Origin: Bursaphelenchus xylophilus
Taxonomy: Eukaryota > Nematoda > Chromadorea > Rhabditida > Aphelenchoididae
Length of the DNA: 64,000 nt
Reading direction: 5' to 3'
NCBI GenBank assembly: GCA_904066235.2
Contig: CAJFCV020000006.1
Coordinates: 12,758,980-12,822,979, forward strand
Shown: piece by piece, positions 46,601-58,600 of the stretch
How positions within the stretch are numbered: the first letter of the stretch is position 1
How the letters are laid out: every line of letters begins with the position of its first letter
Made by a program: the position numbers and the translations under genes
The notes under the pieces: model-generated
Seen by the model: only the letters and a program-made list of their open reading frames with translations
Database searches by the model: none
What the model was told of the DNA's origin: nothing

Positions 46601-49600
46601 TGGAGTCGTTTCGGCGACGTGTACTCTGAGAAATCTGGAACACTCTATGAAAATGCTAATACATAATACATTATGTCCAGCGCTCGACATTCTGCAAGCT
46701 GTCTTTAAGATGAATTTCGTGGTAGTTAATTATTGACGAATGAGTCATGCACTTTTCAAGACCTAACACATTTTGCGTTAGTCTGGAGTTTTCTCTCCAA
46801 CACGACTGATTGATGAGTTTCGAGCGCACACCTGCGGCCAAACATTATATTCGCAATTGAGAGTCCTTGCCTCCTCTTCATAATTCCAAAGGGCAGGAAT
46901 TATGCGATTATTTCTACTACTACTTTTTTACAATGCAGGATCGCTGGCCGACGTTCGACAGCCGAAAAGGGACAGCAATTCGCTCCATCGGCACAGAGAT
47001 CGTCTACCGCAGAATAAAACAATTAAGAATCTGGCGCCGTTTAACGACATGGGGTCGCCTTCAAACACAGGAATTCCTCCGGGTAAGTTTTTTTAAACCG
47101 TCAAAAATTTATGACGCTTTACAGAAAAAAACTAACAAGGGAAGTGCTCAAAGTTTGACGAAACCTGGCACAAAATTTCGGATAATTTTTTCTTACAATA
47201 AGACCTACGCCAGACTCCTAGCGCGCGTTTTGCAAAAACGACCGAGATGTTTAGATTTAAACCGGCAAAAATTTGACACTTTTTAGTAAATTTTGGTGTG
47301 AAACGTTTCATGTTTATTTCTACCGTCGAAGGTCATTTTTTCGCAAAAAAAAATTTTTTCCGCACAGGAGCGGCCAAGATGTGGTTAAAGCATGTTTTTC
47401 TCTCTGGCCGCTCTCGGCCGTTTGCGTTTTCTCTCGGCAGAAAAGTTGTTCCGAAAGCGCCAGCTAAAAATTTTAGGAAGCCCAAAGGGGAATGAATGTT
47501 TTTGCATTTTTGAAGCATTTTGAATTATTCTTCAAGGCGGGTATAGTTGAGAATAAACGGAAGCCTAATTTAGACAGCGTTTGCTCTGCCGATACTGCCT
47601 GCGCAGGTTATCCTCTCGCCTACTGCGACGGAGTGTGCAAATGTCGGGAGGGTGCGTTAAATGCAGGAAGTGCGTGTATTCCGAATCAGGACGAGCCAAC
47701 TGGAGCGAGTTGTCCGGCCGATCAAACCTACGTCAATGAAGTTGGAACTTGCCTAGCGGGTAGTTGAAGATCGATCAGCTCAGTTAAAATATTTTAGAAG
47801 CAACTCCTGGAAGTCCTTGTCAATACTCTCAACAATGTGGAGCAGCTGAGCCTGGTGCATTTTGTCAGAATCTGCAATGCCGCTGTATTTATGGGATGAG
47901 TAATGCCGAAGGCGGTTCGTCTTGCACATTTTTGAACAAAAATTGCACTCGAAAGAACCAGATTTGGGTCAGCGAATTAGGCGAATGCAAAGAAGGTAAA
48001 TTTTAAAAATATGCTATTTAGCTTGAATCTTAGTGATCTTGCCCGGAGCTGGGCCGTGCACCCATTCAATGCAATGCACAGTCGTGGTACCGGGTGCCCG
48101 ATGCTCCATGGGAAAATGTGTTTGCCCGGCGGATCTTCCCGTCGCTGTGGATGGAACGTGCGGTTCCAATTGCACTGCTGATCAAATTTTTTCATCAATT
48201 ACCGGAAGCTGTCTTCCAAGTAAGGAATAGCAGTTTTCACTTTTGCATGAAACTATTTTTCCCGTAAATTTGGCTTAAGTTCAAGCTTAAACTGTTATAG
48301 CAGTACAGCCCGGGGACTCGTGTCTTTATTCTATCCAGTGTCACGCAGTTGAACCAGGCATGCTCTGCGATAAGGGCAAATGTAGGTGTCCTCATGATCA
48401 AGTATACTCCGGACAACGGTGTATGAGCCGATGCCCTCGTGGCTTCATGCGGAATCCAGCTGGGATTTGCCAGCCAGGTTGTAGATCTAACCAAATTGAA
48501 AACGCCGGTGTTTGCATCGACGTGGTTGCTCCAGGTCAAAATTGTTTAGTGAACAGACAGTGTACTGGGGGATCACAATGTCTCAATTCGGCATGTACTT
48601 GCCCTCCACACATGAAACCTTTGAATGGAATTTGCACCTTGCGTAAGTCTTTATTGATTATGCTCAGGTACTCTTCAAGCATCCATAATTTTATGCGCGT
48701 TTTCAGTACGATCGGCTCCACTACAAAATTGTACAATAGATGAACAGTGTAGTGGTGGTTCGCACTGCGTCAATTCTATTTGCACGTGCCCACCGGGAAC
48801 ATCTGTAATGAATGGACAATGCGTTACACCGATAACAGGTTAGTTGAAAACAAACAGACCCAACATTTTTCTAGTTCCGCCAGGATCGGCGTGTAACCGT
48901 GCCGTCCGATGTAGCGGTGGTTCTGTTTGCTTGGATAATACTTGTACATGCACACTACCCCTGCTGGCTATCAATGGATCTTGCCAGTACCCCCCGCCAG
49001 GTATCCATTTACAAATTTTAAGTTTTAAAAATGTTCAATACGTAACGTGAGAGATTTTTTTATCTTTAGTCCATCCTGGCGGTTCCTGCCCTTCCGGTCG
49101 CGAACGATGCATTGGCGGATCAATCTGCCAACAGGGAACTTGTGAATGCCCGTTGGGGACGGTAGTCGAAGGCACAGAATGCAAGGTAGTTGAAAGAGCA
49201 CGGCCGGGTCAGCCATGTTCTGCTGCGCGGCTTTGTCAAGGGCATTCGTACTGCGTCCGTGGGGTTTGCACTTGCATATCAGACTTTATCCAAGTTGGAC
49301 AAGAGTGCGTCAGACCCAACACTGTCTTAGCAGGAAATTCGTGCGCAAATGGAGAGGCATGCGGTCCGAATGCGTATTGCAACGCGAATAAAGTAAGCAT
49401 TTTCAAAACGTTACAGTGCAATGTATAAATTTCCACTTAGATTTGTGATTGCATTAGTCCGACTATCAACGTTAACGGAATTTGCCGCAATGCAATGACT
49501 GCGCTACCCGGAGATCCGTGTGAAAACGGAGAGGTTTGTACAGGTGGTTCAAACTGCCAAAGTGGAAGATGTGTTTGCCCGCCTGGTATGGCCAATCAAG

Positions 49601-52600
49601 GCGGTATATGCAAGGACTTGACTGGTACTTTACAACCAACGATTTTTAAAAATTTTTAATCCATTAAGGCACTCTTGGCCCATGTGTAGATTCGTCGCAA
49701 TGCGTCGGGGGCTCATTTTGCGACCAGTCTCGAAATGTTTGTGTTTGTGCTATTGGACAGATGCCTGTTGGAGGTGTTTGTATCGAACTGTTTGCCCGGC
49801 GCTACAAACGCGGAATAAATCAGTGCTTACATGACAGAGATTGTCATGGTCTTTGTTCTGGATTACGATGCCGTTGTGAACGACAATCAGGTGCAATTTA
49901 TGGGATTTGCGGCCGCAAGACAAATTCAATCTCAAGCACCCATTCACTGACAAGTTCTCCTCGAGGTAACCTATCTAAAATTTTTGTTATTCGAACGTTG
50001 GCTTTGTTTACTTTGTTTCAAGATACTGCTGTTTTTGTTGGTGAAGGGTTTCTCGCACTTTTCAATTTATAGTCGCACTGGTAGGTGTTGGACCAGGCTC
50101 CCGATGTGGAATGCCTGGTTTAACCTGTGTGAACGGGTCGTCATGCATTCAGGATGTATGTCTTTGTCCTCACGGCGCAATTGCTTTAAGTGGAGCATGC
50201 ATGCAACGCAGGAATGGTACGCCTGTTTAACTTTTTCCTCACATAACTTTTTTAGCCGCCGCCGGAGAAAGTTGTGCAAACGGAGAGGAATGTAGCGACG
50301 GAACGTTTTGCGATGCACACAGTTGGCATTGTAAATGTGTAAATCCTGAGATGATTGGCATAGGAAAACAATGTGTTCCTCGATTACGATCACCCCCCGG
50401 CTTCCCATGTGACAACGGCGAAATTTGCACAGCCGGTTCGACTTGCGAATTGTCCACAGGAAAATGTGTTTGCCCCCTGGAGTTGATATTGCGAGACAAG
50501 CGTTGCGTAGAAAGGCCGCATGTCGGTCCCGGCGCCAGGTGCGACCGTGGGGAAATTTGTAGCCGTGGATCAGTTTGCAATCCTACAACATCCGTGTGTG
50601 TATGTCCTACAACTCATGTTCACATATATGAGGTGGGTGATCAAAGTTTCTTATTTGCAAAATAGAGAAATGCTTTAAATCGTAAGAAATGAGTTCATGA
50701 AAAAACTTTAGGAGTGCCGCCAAATAGTTTATGTACAATATGGCGAATGGTGTGGTGGCGAAGAACGAAAATGTGTCGGTGGTTCTGCCTGCGTAAATGG
50801 CCAATGTGGCTGCCCATTAGGTACAAAATACAAGCATGGCGTCTGTATGACCATTCCGAAGCGGTTGCCGGGTGAATTTTGTGAAATTGGCGATGAATGC
50901 TTAAGTGGAAGTCTTTGTCAGAGAGGTCGATGTTATTGCCCTGAAGGACAGTTATTACGCACAAGAAGATGTGTCACACCTCTGGTCGGTAAGCTTCATA
51001 AACCTATGTAGACGTTCTTTTAGTTCCCCTTGGGGAGACATGCGAACTGGGCGATGCCTGCCTAGGTGGTTCAGAGTGTACGAACGGAATTTGTGTATGC
51101 CCTGCTAACTTAGCAACAGTGAACGGAGTGTGCACTGCAATCCAAACAGGTTATTCCTCCAGCTGTCTTTGTGTTCGTGTTGTTTTTCTTGACTTTGGTT
51201 TTCTGTTCGCCTGTAGTTTACCATTTTAATAATTGGCCTGACCTACAAAAGTGTTTTCAGCACCCGTATTTTCTCGCTGCGACGCCTCGCACCTATGCGA
51301 AGAAGGAACAACCTGCATTAGGAATAGATGCGAATGTAAAGAAGGATGGGAATATCGACAGGGAGAATGTAAACCAAGGTTGTTTGCTAGACATGGCGAA
51401 CACTGCGCAACAAATCAGGCATGTCCAGTTAATGAGCACTGTAGTCCGAAAAAGATATGTGAATGCAAAGTAGACTACGTGTTCTCCAATGGACGGTGCA
51501 TCAAAAGACCTAAAAAAGGTTAGTGAGCATGGGAAACTAAAAACTCTTTTCGGATTTCAAAAAAAAGATATATGGAGAAATCGGAATTGTCTAAAGTAAT
51601 TTTGTGGGTGTGCAATATGCAAACTTGTGAAAAAAATTTGAAGAATAAGGACACAGGGTGCAATTTTTATTCTATTCTTTGCTTTGAATTTTAAGTCCGA
51701 ATTCAATTTACTTGGGAAGGCCGAATGAAATTAATAAGGCTTAGGACATTCCGATTTGTCCATTTTCTGATTTTGTACTACAGTCTCTTTAGTTTTTCCT
51801 GGAGAGGCTTGTGAAGGTGAAGATTTCTGCCTTAGTGCCTCAAGATGCGTTCATGGCAGGTGTCAGTGTCCGCCAAGTCGTCCAGTTCAATCGGGTCACG
51901 TTTGCACCCCGGAATCTGACAGTAAGTTGCTGTTTGCTAAATTTTAATTCCACAAAGTTACGAACCAATTTTTTTGTTTATAATTTGTAGCAGAAAGTAA
52001 ATTATTTCTGGTTCGTAAACCGCGACGTCATGCGGTGGATGATAAAAACATAAATTTTTTGTCCATGTTTCTGAGCCCCGATGATGAGCCGCGTCAAAGT
52101 GTTCAACTTGGTGAACTGTGTGATCGTACCTTGTCTGACTGTCAGGTTGATAACGCTGTGTGTTCCGATTCCGTCTGTCAGTGTTTACCGGATTTTGTTC
52201 AAGCAGGTCCTTTGTGCGTCGGTCGTAATAAAAGTGAGTTGACGGGTGAAAACTGACCTTGTAGTTTCTAATCTTGTTGTTAACCCGGAACAAACATGTG
52301 GAATGGGCGATTTCTGCGACGGAGGCGCCGTTTGCATCCACAAGATCTGTCAGTGCCCTCAGGGAACATTTGCTTTCGGGCGGCTCTGCGTGTCAAACGA
52401 ACAATTTTCGCCAAAACCCAATCCCACCGCTCCTGAAGTAAACAATGGACCTTACCACAAAACCGTGATAAAAAGTAAGTTTTCCATTGATAATAAAGAT
52501 CCCTTGCCGCAGGACAAGTATTATACAGGGTGTTTCAAGAAATCTGGAACAAATGACTTGCTTATATCTCTGTGTTCTTTGCAGCTATCAAAGAATTTCT

Positions 52601-55600
52601 TTTTGCTTCTAAAAATTGACAGCGTGCGTTTTTAGAATCTCAAAAAAAATTTTTTCGTCGGCGGAGGGCCCATTTCTCGGCGGAGAAAATTAGGGCCTTT
52701 TTTAAAAATCACAGCGTATTACGTGGCGGAAACGCCGTTGCACCGGCTGAAATCAAGTTTACGTAATACCTCCATCGATTTTACGGTATGCTTTTTTTGC
52801 GTTTTCGATTTTACGCACTTCCGCGGATGCGCGGCGGAGACCTCAGATTTCGGCGGACTTTGTTTTGGTCCTTTGGCTTTTGCAATTCATGTTGGAAAAG
52901 AGGTTGGGGTGATTTTTTGTTGTCATCCGATGCACATATGGCAAAAATTTCGTGCTTTTTATCCCCGGCGGAGGAGTCGGCGGAGGCTTTATCAAGGGTA
53001 AAAACAAAACTCCGCCGATTTCTCCGCCGGACCCAAAAAAATCAAAAATCTTTGAAAGACAATGCTGCTCTGATGGATTCTTGTAGCTGAGATTTTTCCC
53101 GGACTCGTAAGACTGCTTTGACCCTTTGATAAAGCCTCCGCCGAATCCTCCGCCGGAGAAAAAAAACACGAAATTTTTGCCATCTGTGCATCGGAAGACA
53201 ACAAAAAATCACCCCAACCTCTTTTCCAACATGAATTGCAACATCCGAAGGCCCAAAACAACGTCCGCCGAAATTTGAAGTTTCCGCCGCGCCTCCGCGG
53301 CGCGCGTAAAATCGAAAACAAAAAAATGCATACCGTAAAATCGACGGAGGTGTAACGTAAACTTGATTTCAGCCGTTGCAACGGCGTTTCCGCCACGTAA
53401 TACGCTGTGATTTTTAAAAAAGGCCCTAATTTTCTCCGCCGAGAAATGGGCCCTCCGCCGACGAAAAAAATTTTTTTTTGAGATTCTAAAAACGCACGCT
53501 GTCAATTTTTAGAAGCAAAAAGAAATTCTTTGATAGCTGCAAAGAACACAGAGATATAAGCAAGTCATTTGTTCCAAATTTCTTGAAACACCCTGTAATT
53601 ATTTCGGCAAAATTTTTTTCTTCTCATTTCATTGCTTAGAGTCCCCAGGAGCCGATTGCCGCCTAAATCCTGCAATTTGCACCGGCAATTCATATTGCTT
53701 CAATGGCGTCTGCGTGTGTCCAGTGGGGTACGAGAATTACAATGGGGAGTGTCGTGTTCCTCGGATCTACGGTAAGTGTCCACCAAAAGAGCTATATTTA
53801 TTTTCAGCCGAGCCGGGCCAGAGCTGCGAACGACCAATTGGTCAAATAGGGGTGGTAGAATGTAGCGGAAACTCGGTGTGCGCAAATGGCTTTTGTGTCT
53901 GTCCCAACGGTGAGCCAATACAACGAAGTGTATGCGTCACTGTGAATACAATTGGCAAGTTGATTAACATATTGTATATATAATATATAAAATTATATTT
54001 AAGCTGGTCCAGGAGAACCTTGTGTGGACAAAATCACCCGATGCACAGGTTCTTCAAGCTGCATTAATGGCATTTGCACATGCCCTGCAAGACAGAGCTA
54101 TTTAAATGGCCAGTGCGCCACGATAACTGTAATTGCACCATTGCCAAGTCAACAATGCAATCCAAATTCGCTTTGTCAAGGAAACAGTGTATGCCGCCAA
54201 AATGTATGCCAATGCTTGCCAGGGACCGTCTTAAACCAGCAGCAAAATGTTTGCCAGCCCATCGTGTTGGGTACTCCGAGTAAGGACTTACATTGAATAA
54301 ACTTTTTAGGATTGGGAATTAGACATCTCGTAAGATTTTCTGTATAATTGATTTTTAAATAAATTTGCTTACGCTGTCCCATCTCAAGTAAAATCTGAGC
54401 CTAATAGTTTTTACACATTACATATAACAGCAGCAGTTTTAAACAATGTTAGTCCGATTCCCTATGTAAAGCTAAAACAGAAAATGAAATTCACTGTTTT
54501 TAGTGAGAGTTAATGTTCTTCCTGGACAACAGTGTTCTTCTGGCGTTGGTTGCGGCGGAGGCGCAATGTGCGTTTCAGGCGTATGTATTTGCGTAAATGG
54601 TCAGGAAGTTTACAATGGACGGTGCACGAACGGCCAGTTTTACCCATCGTTAAACCCTTCAACTCGGGCTCCAGTGGTCTTTCGGGGTATGCAGCATTTT
54701 ATTTTTCTTATATAAAACTTGCAGCCAACCCAGGACAAAGTTGCTCAGCACCTGGTACTATTTGCATGGGAGGCTCTCGTTGCATCCAGGGTCTTTGCGT
54801 CTGTGATTCGGGCTTCTTTCCGCAAGGAAACCTCTGCGTTCCGCTTCCCCCAGCACCTCCACGGCCTATTCCGCCTTTTAATAATCCGAGAAGAGCACCA
54901 GGGCAACTATGTGACGTTTCCTGCGACCCAACTGGTGCGTGTTCGTGCGGTGGTGGGTCCATCTGCAACAACGGAATATGCACCTGCCCGAATGGCCACC
55001 ATGTTGTGAACAACGAATGTGTTCCAATCGTTGTTTCTACCCTTTCTGTAAGTCTTGAATCTTTTACAAGCGACCGTCTTTACCTGTAAAGTTGACGCAG
55101 GTACTATTTTTAGCCAGCAACGGCCGAGCCGCGGCGTAAGACTGCACTGCCATCACAACGTTGCGACTATCTGACTACATGTTTGCACGGCTCATCCTGC
55201 GTTCTTGGGACTTGTCAGTGTCCTCGAGGATACATTCCAAGTCCTGATCTACAAAGCTGTGTTCATGTCCTACTTCATCCGCAGAATAACCAGTCACCGT
55301 TTATTTCCCGCTTAACATTACATGAGCATCCAAACAGTTACGAGCATCTAGGTGTGAGGTGTGCAACAAACAACGACTGTAAGCAGGGTGCCGCCTGCTT
55401 GAGTGGAGTATGCGCTTGTCCGCCAAGCACTATTGCTAACCAATCAGAATACTGCGTTCCAGAAAAACGGAGTGTAAACGTTATTGAACGTAAAAATAGC
55501 ATCGTTGCGGCGCGTGGTACACTACCTGGTATGCCTTGCTCAGTTACAGCTACAGCTCCGTCGGTCTGCAGCATGGGAGCAATTTGTAAGCCCCTTAACA

Positions 55601-58600
55601 ATAATTTGGCCTTCTGCGTATGTGGAGAAAGGAGCGTAGCTAACTCTGCTGGAAAATGTACTACTAAATTACTGGCGGATACAAAAAAGAGTAAGCACAG
55701 CCCGAATAATCCCTATGCGGTAGAACAAATAATCTAACCAAATTTTGATTGCAGATCTTCCCGGTGCAAAATGTGGAAGCCGCAACAGATGTGCTAACGG
55801 GGCAGAATGTAAACATGGATATTGCCTGTGCCCAGATGGTACCCACAATAGCGGCAACGGATTGTGCGAGGCCAATGATCCTTCCAAAAGAAAAATGCGG
55901 AAAGAACCAAAATGTAAAAGTAACGCGGATTGTACAGCTCCTTCCTTGTGTCTGGAAGGTAAGTGTCGCTGTCCACCGGAAGCGGTGGATCCGGCAGTCA
56001 CAGGATGCGGCTATAAAGTTAGCTCAGGTAGGCCCACCGTTTTATTTAACTTTGCTTCTTTGCCGGCACGGGCGGTATTTAGAGCTGAAAAATCAATTTT
56101 TAGTGAGGCCTGGAGCTTGGTGTAGTGAAGACCTTGGGATCTTATGTCCTCTATATTCGTACTGCTATCACAATGTTTGCTTATGTCGAAATGGAATTAT
56201 GAAAGATGGAGACGCATGCTTACCAACATCGGCGCCGAAATCTGCCGAGCTTATATAGTGCAGTTTTCTGTATATATGAATTTTTGGTTTTCATTCCACG
56301 TTAACTATTCGTGATCTCTGTTACTAATTACATTGTGTGTTGTTTTGTGTCTGTTTTAAATAAACAATGTTTTATCGTGTCTCCATAGATATGTTGCATA
56401 AACTGGGGTTTTAGGTCTTCGACTGTATGGATCGACTCCGCTAACGACTTCCGCCACAACAAATTACCCTTATGACGAATATTCTACGTCGGCACCTCCG
56501 TCCTTCAACAGAAATCTGCAAGCAATGTATAACCAAAGAGTATCGCATAATGGTCAAGTAATGGATTCTACAATTTCACACGACGACGATTCCGTAGTGA
56601 GCAGCAGTGCCCAAAGATTCCAACACACCCATCGTTTTCAACATTTTCCACCTAATCAGCACATAGCCACAGACTGTCCGATAGATGGAAGACATTGCCA
56701 ACTCCCCCAGTGCTTTTGCTCTCGAACTGGATTGGATATTCCCGGTGGGCTCTCTGTCTTAGACACTCCCCAAATGGTGTTGATTAGTTTTGATGGAGCT
56801 GTAAACGATCGAGTCATAAACCGCCTTAAAGCACTCTTCGACGGAAAATACCGCAATCCAAACAGATGCCGGATTTCAGGAACCCTATTTGCTACTCATG
56901 TACTAAACAATTACGATCAAACACAGTGGTTACTCAGTCATGGTGTAGAAATCGGGTTGAGTTCAATGAGGTGAGTTCTGCGTGGCAGAAATTGGTGTGT
57001 TTCCGGCGTGGAATGCACACGATGATGGGTGCCCTCTTCAAACTATAAATATATCTATTGTTTGAAGATTTCTGCGAAATTGAACTTATTTCTGCACCAC
57101 AAAAAAAAACAGTTGTCCTATCTGGATCTTACTAGGGAAGTATTTCACGTGTGGCAAATTTGGATAAAACTTACAGTGGAAGTACTCCAAGCGCGACGCT
57201 CAGATTTTGATGAAGCTTGGCACAAATTTAGAATTATTTTTTCTAAGATATATGCGAGAATCCTAGCTCGCGCTTTGCAGAAACAACTGAGATTTTTAGA
57301 TCGAAAGTCGGCCAAAATTTAGGACTTTTTGCCGAGCTTTGGCACAAAAAGTTTCAATGCCTATTTCTACGTAAAGAAAAATGTTTCTACAAAAAATCAA
57401 AATTTTCCGCACGAAACCGCCAAAGTTATGGCCAAAAAGCGTTTTTCTCTCTGACCGCTCTCCACGTTTAGTGCTCTCTTGGCGACACAAATCGTTCGAT
57501 ATCTCGGTTGCGCCCGAAAAGCGCGAGCTAAAATTTTCGGAAATTGATATTTAGTCCATACCCGACGTGTGTTCAAATTTTAAAGAAAGAGCGTCGCACT
57601 AGGAGTACTTCCCCTGTTAGCTAAAATTAAAAGCTTAAATTTTCAAAACATACGAGAATCCTATTTCGCTATTAGCAGAAATCATAGTTTTTTCTTAATG
57701 AATGAGTGATTATTGAAGCGTACAATTTTCTAGCTGAAAGTCTATTTTTTCTAGCGAAAACAAAAAAGTTGTCCGCAAAAATCCTTCTCCTCTGTTCGGC
57801 TCTTTTCATTTCACGCGCCCTCTGGAATACAAAACGTTGAATATCTCGGCCGTTGCAGGAAAGGATGAGCCAAAACTTTCAGGCCTTTGATACGTGGCTA
57901 GTTAGGAACTCGTATGAAATATTTCAAGAAAACCTGAGTGCTCCAACTGGAAGACGTCCCATTTATTGAATCTTTAGATATAGTTTTCGGCATGATATCA
58001 AAATTTAAAAAATTTCCGTCAGCACTGTTGGCACCCTGCAAATAATTGTGCAAACTTTTTAGTGGCGACAACATGGTAGCCGCAAGTGAACGAAGATGGT
58101 ACGACGAATTGAACGCAATTAAAGCTGCTTTGGAGAAGTTTAGTTATGCGAACCGTTCTGCAATGGTCGGCGTTAGAGCACCAAATATGGAGTCATCAGG
58201 TTAGAAAAGCTTACTGCTTTTTATAGGAGGCCAAAAACTTTTTTCTAACCTCGAATCGCCTTCCTTGCAATTAGTAGAAGTAGAACCCGACCGCAGAGAA
58301 AGTCTATGACGAACCTCTCCTCAAGCCGTTAGCTTGCAGGCATTTTTGTCAATGTGACTTTTTCATTTTTGGGATAAAAATGCGCCGTCGGCTGAAACGG
58401 CTTTTCTGTTGATGGAGTGGGATTGATTAAAAAATTTGTATGTTTCACTCATTGCGAGTAAGGAGATTCGGGTGGCAAGAAGATTGTACCCAGCATTATA
58501 ATTGATTTATGCCTTACATATGGTTTAAAATCACCCTGCCGACTTTTAAACCCAACAGCTTTAATTGACTTCTTGGTGTTTTCAGCGGCCGATCGCTTGA

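Noticed and set aside
46867..47286. 139-codon plus-strand frame
   Set aside because: It is a different frame over a real EB-gene exon (46939-47082) and continues into a MITE relic.
56259..56414. Two genes in an operon, with trans-splicing at 56415
   Set aside because: Spacing (about 155 nt with AATAAA) would fit an operon, but the downstream product would lack a signal peptide, and exon 27 matches the 56415 acceptor in phase. Kept as a test in the findings, not as the main model.
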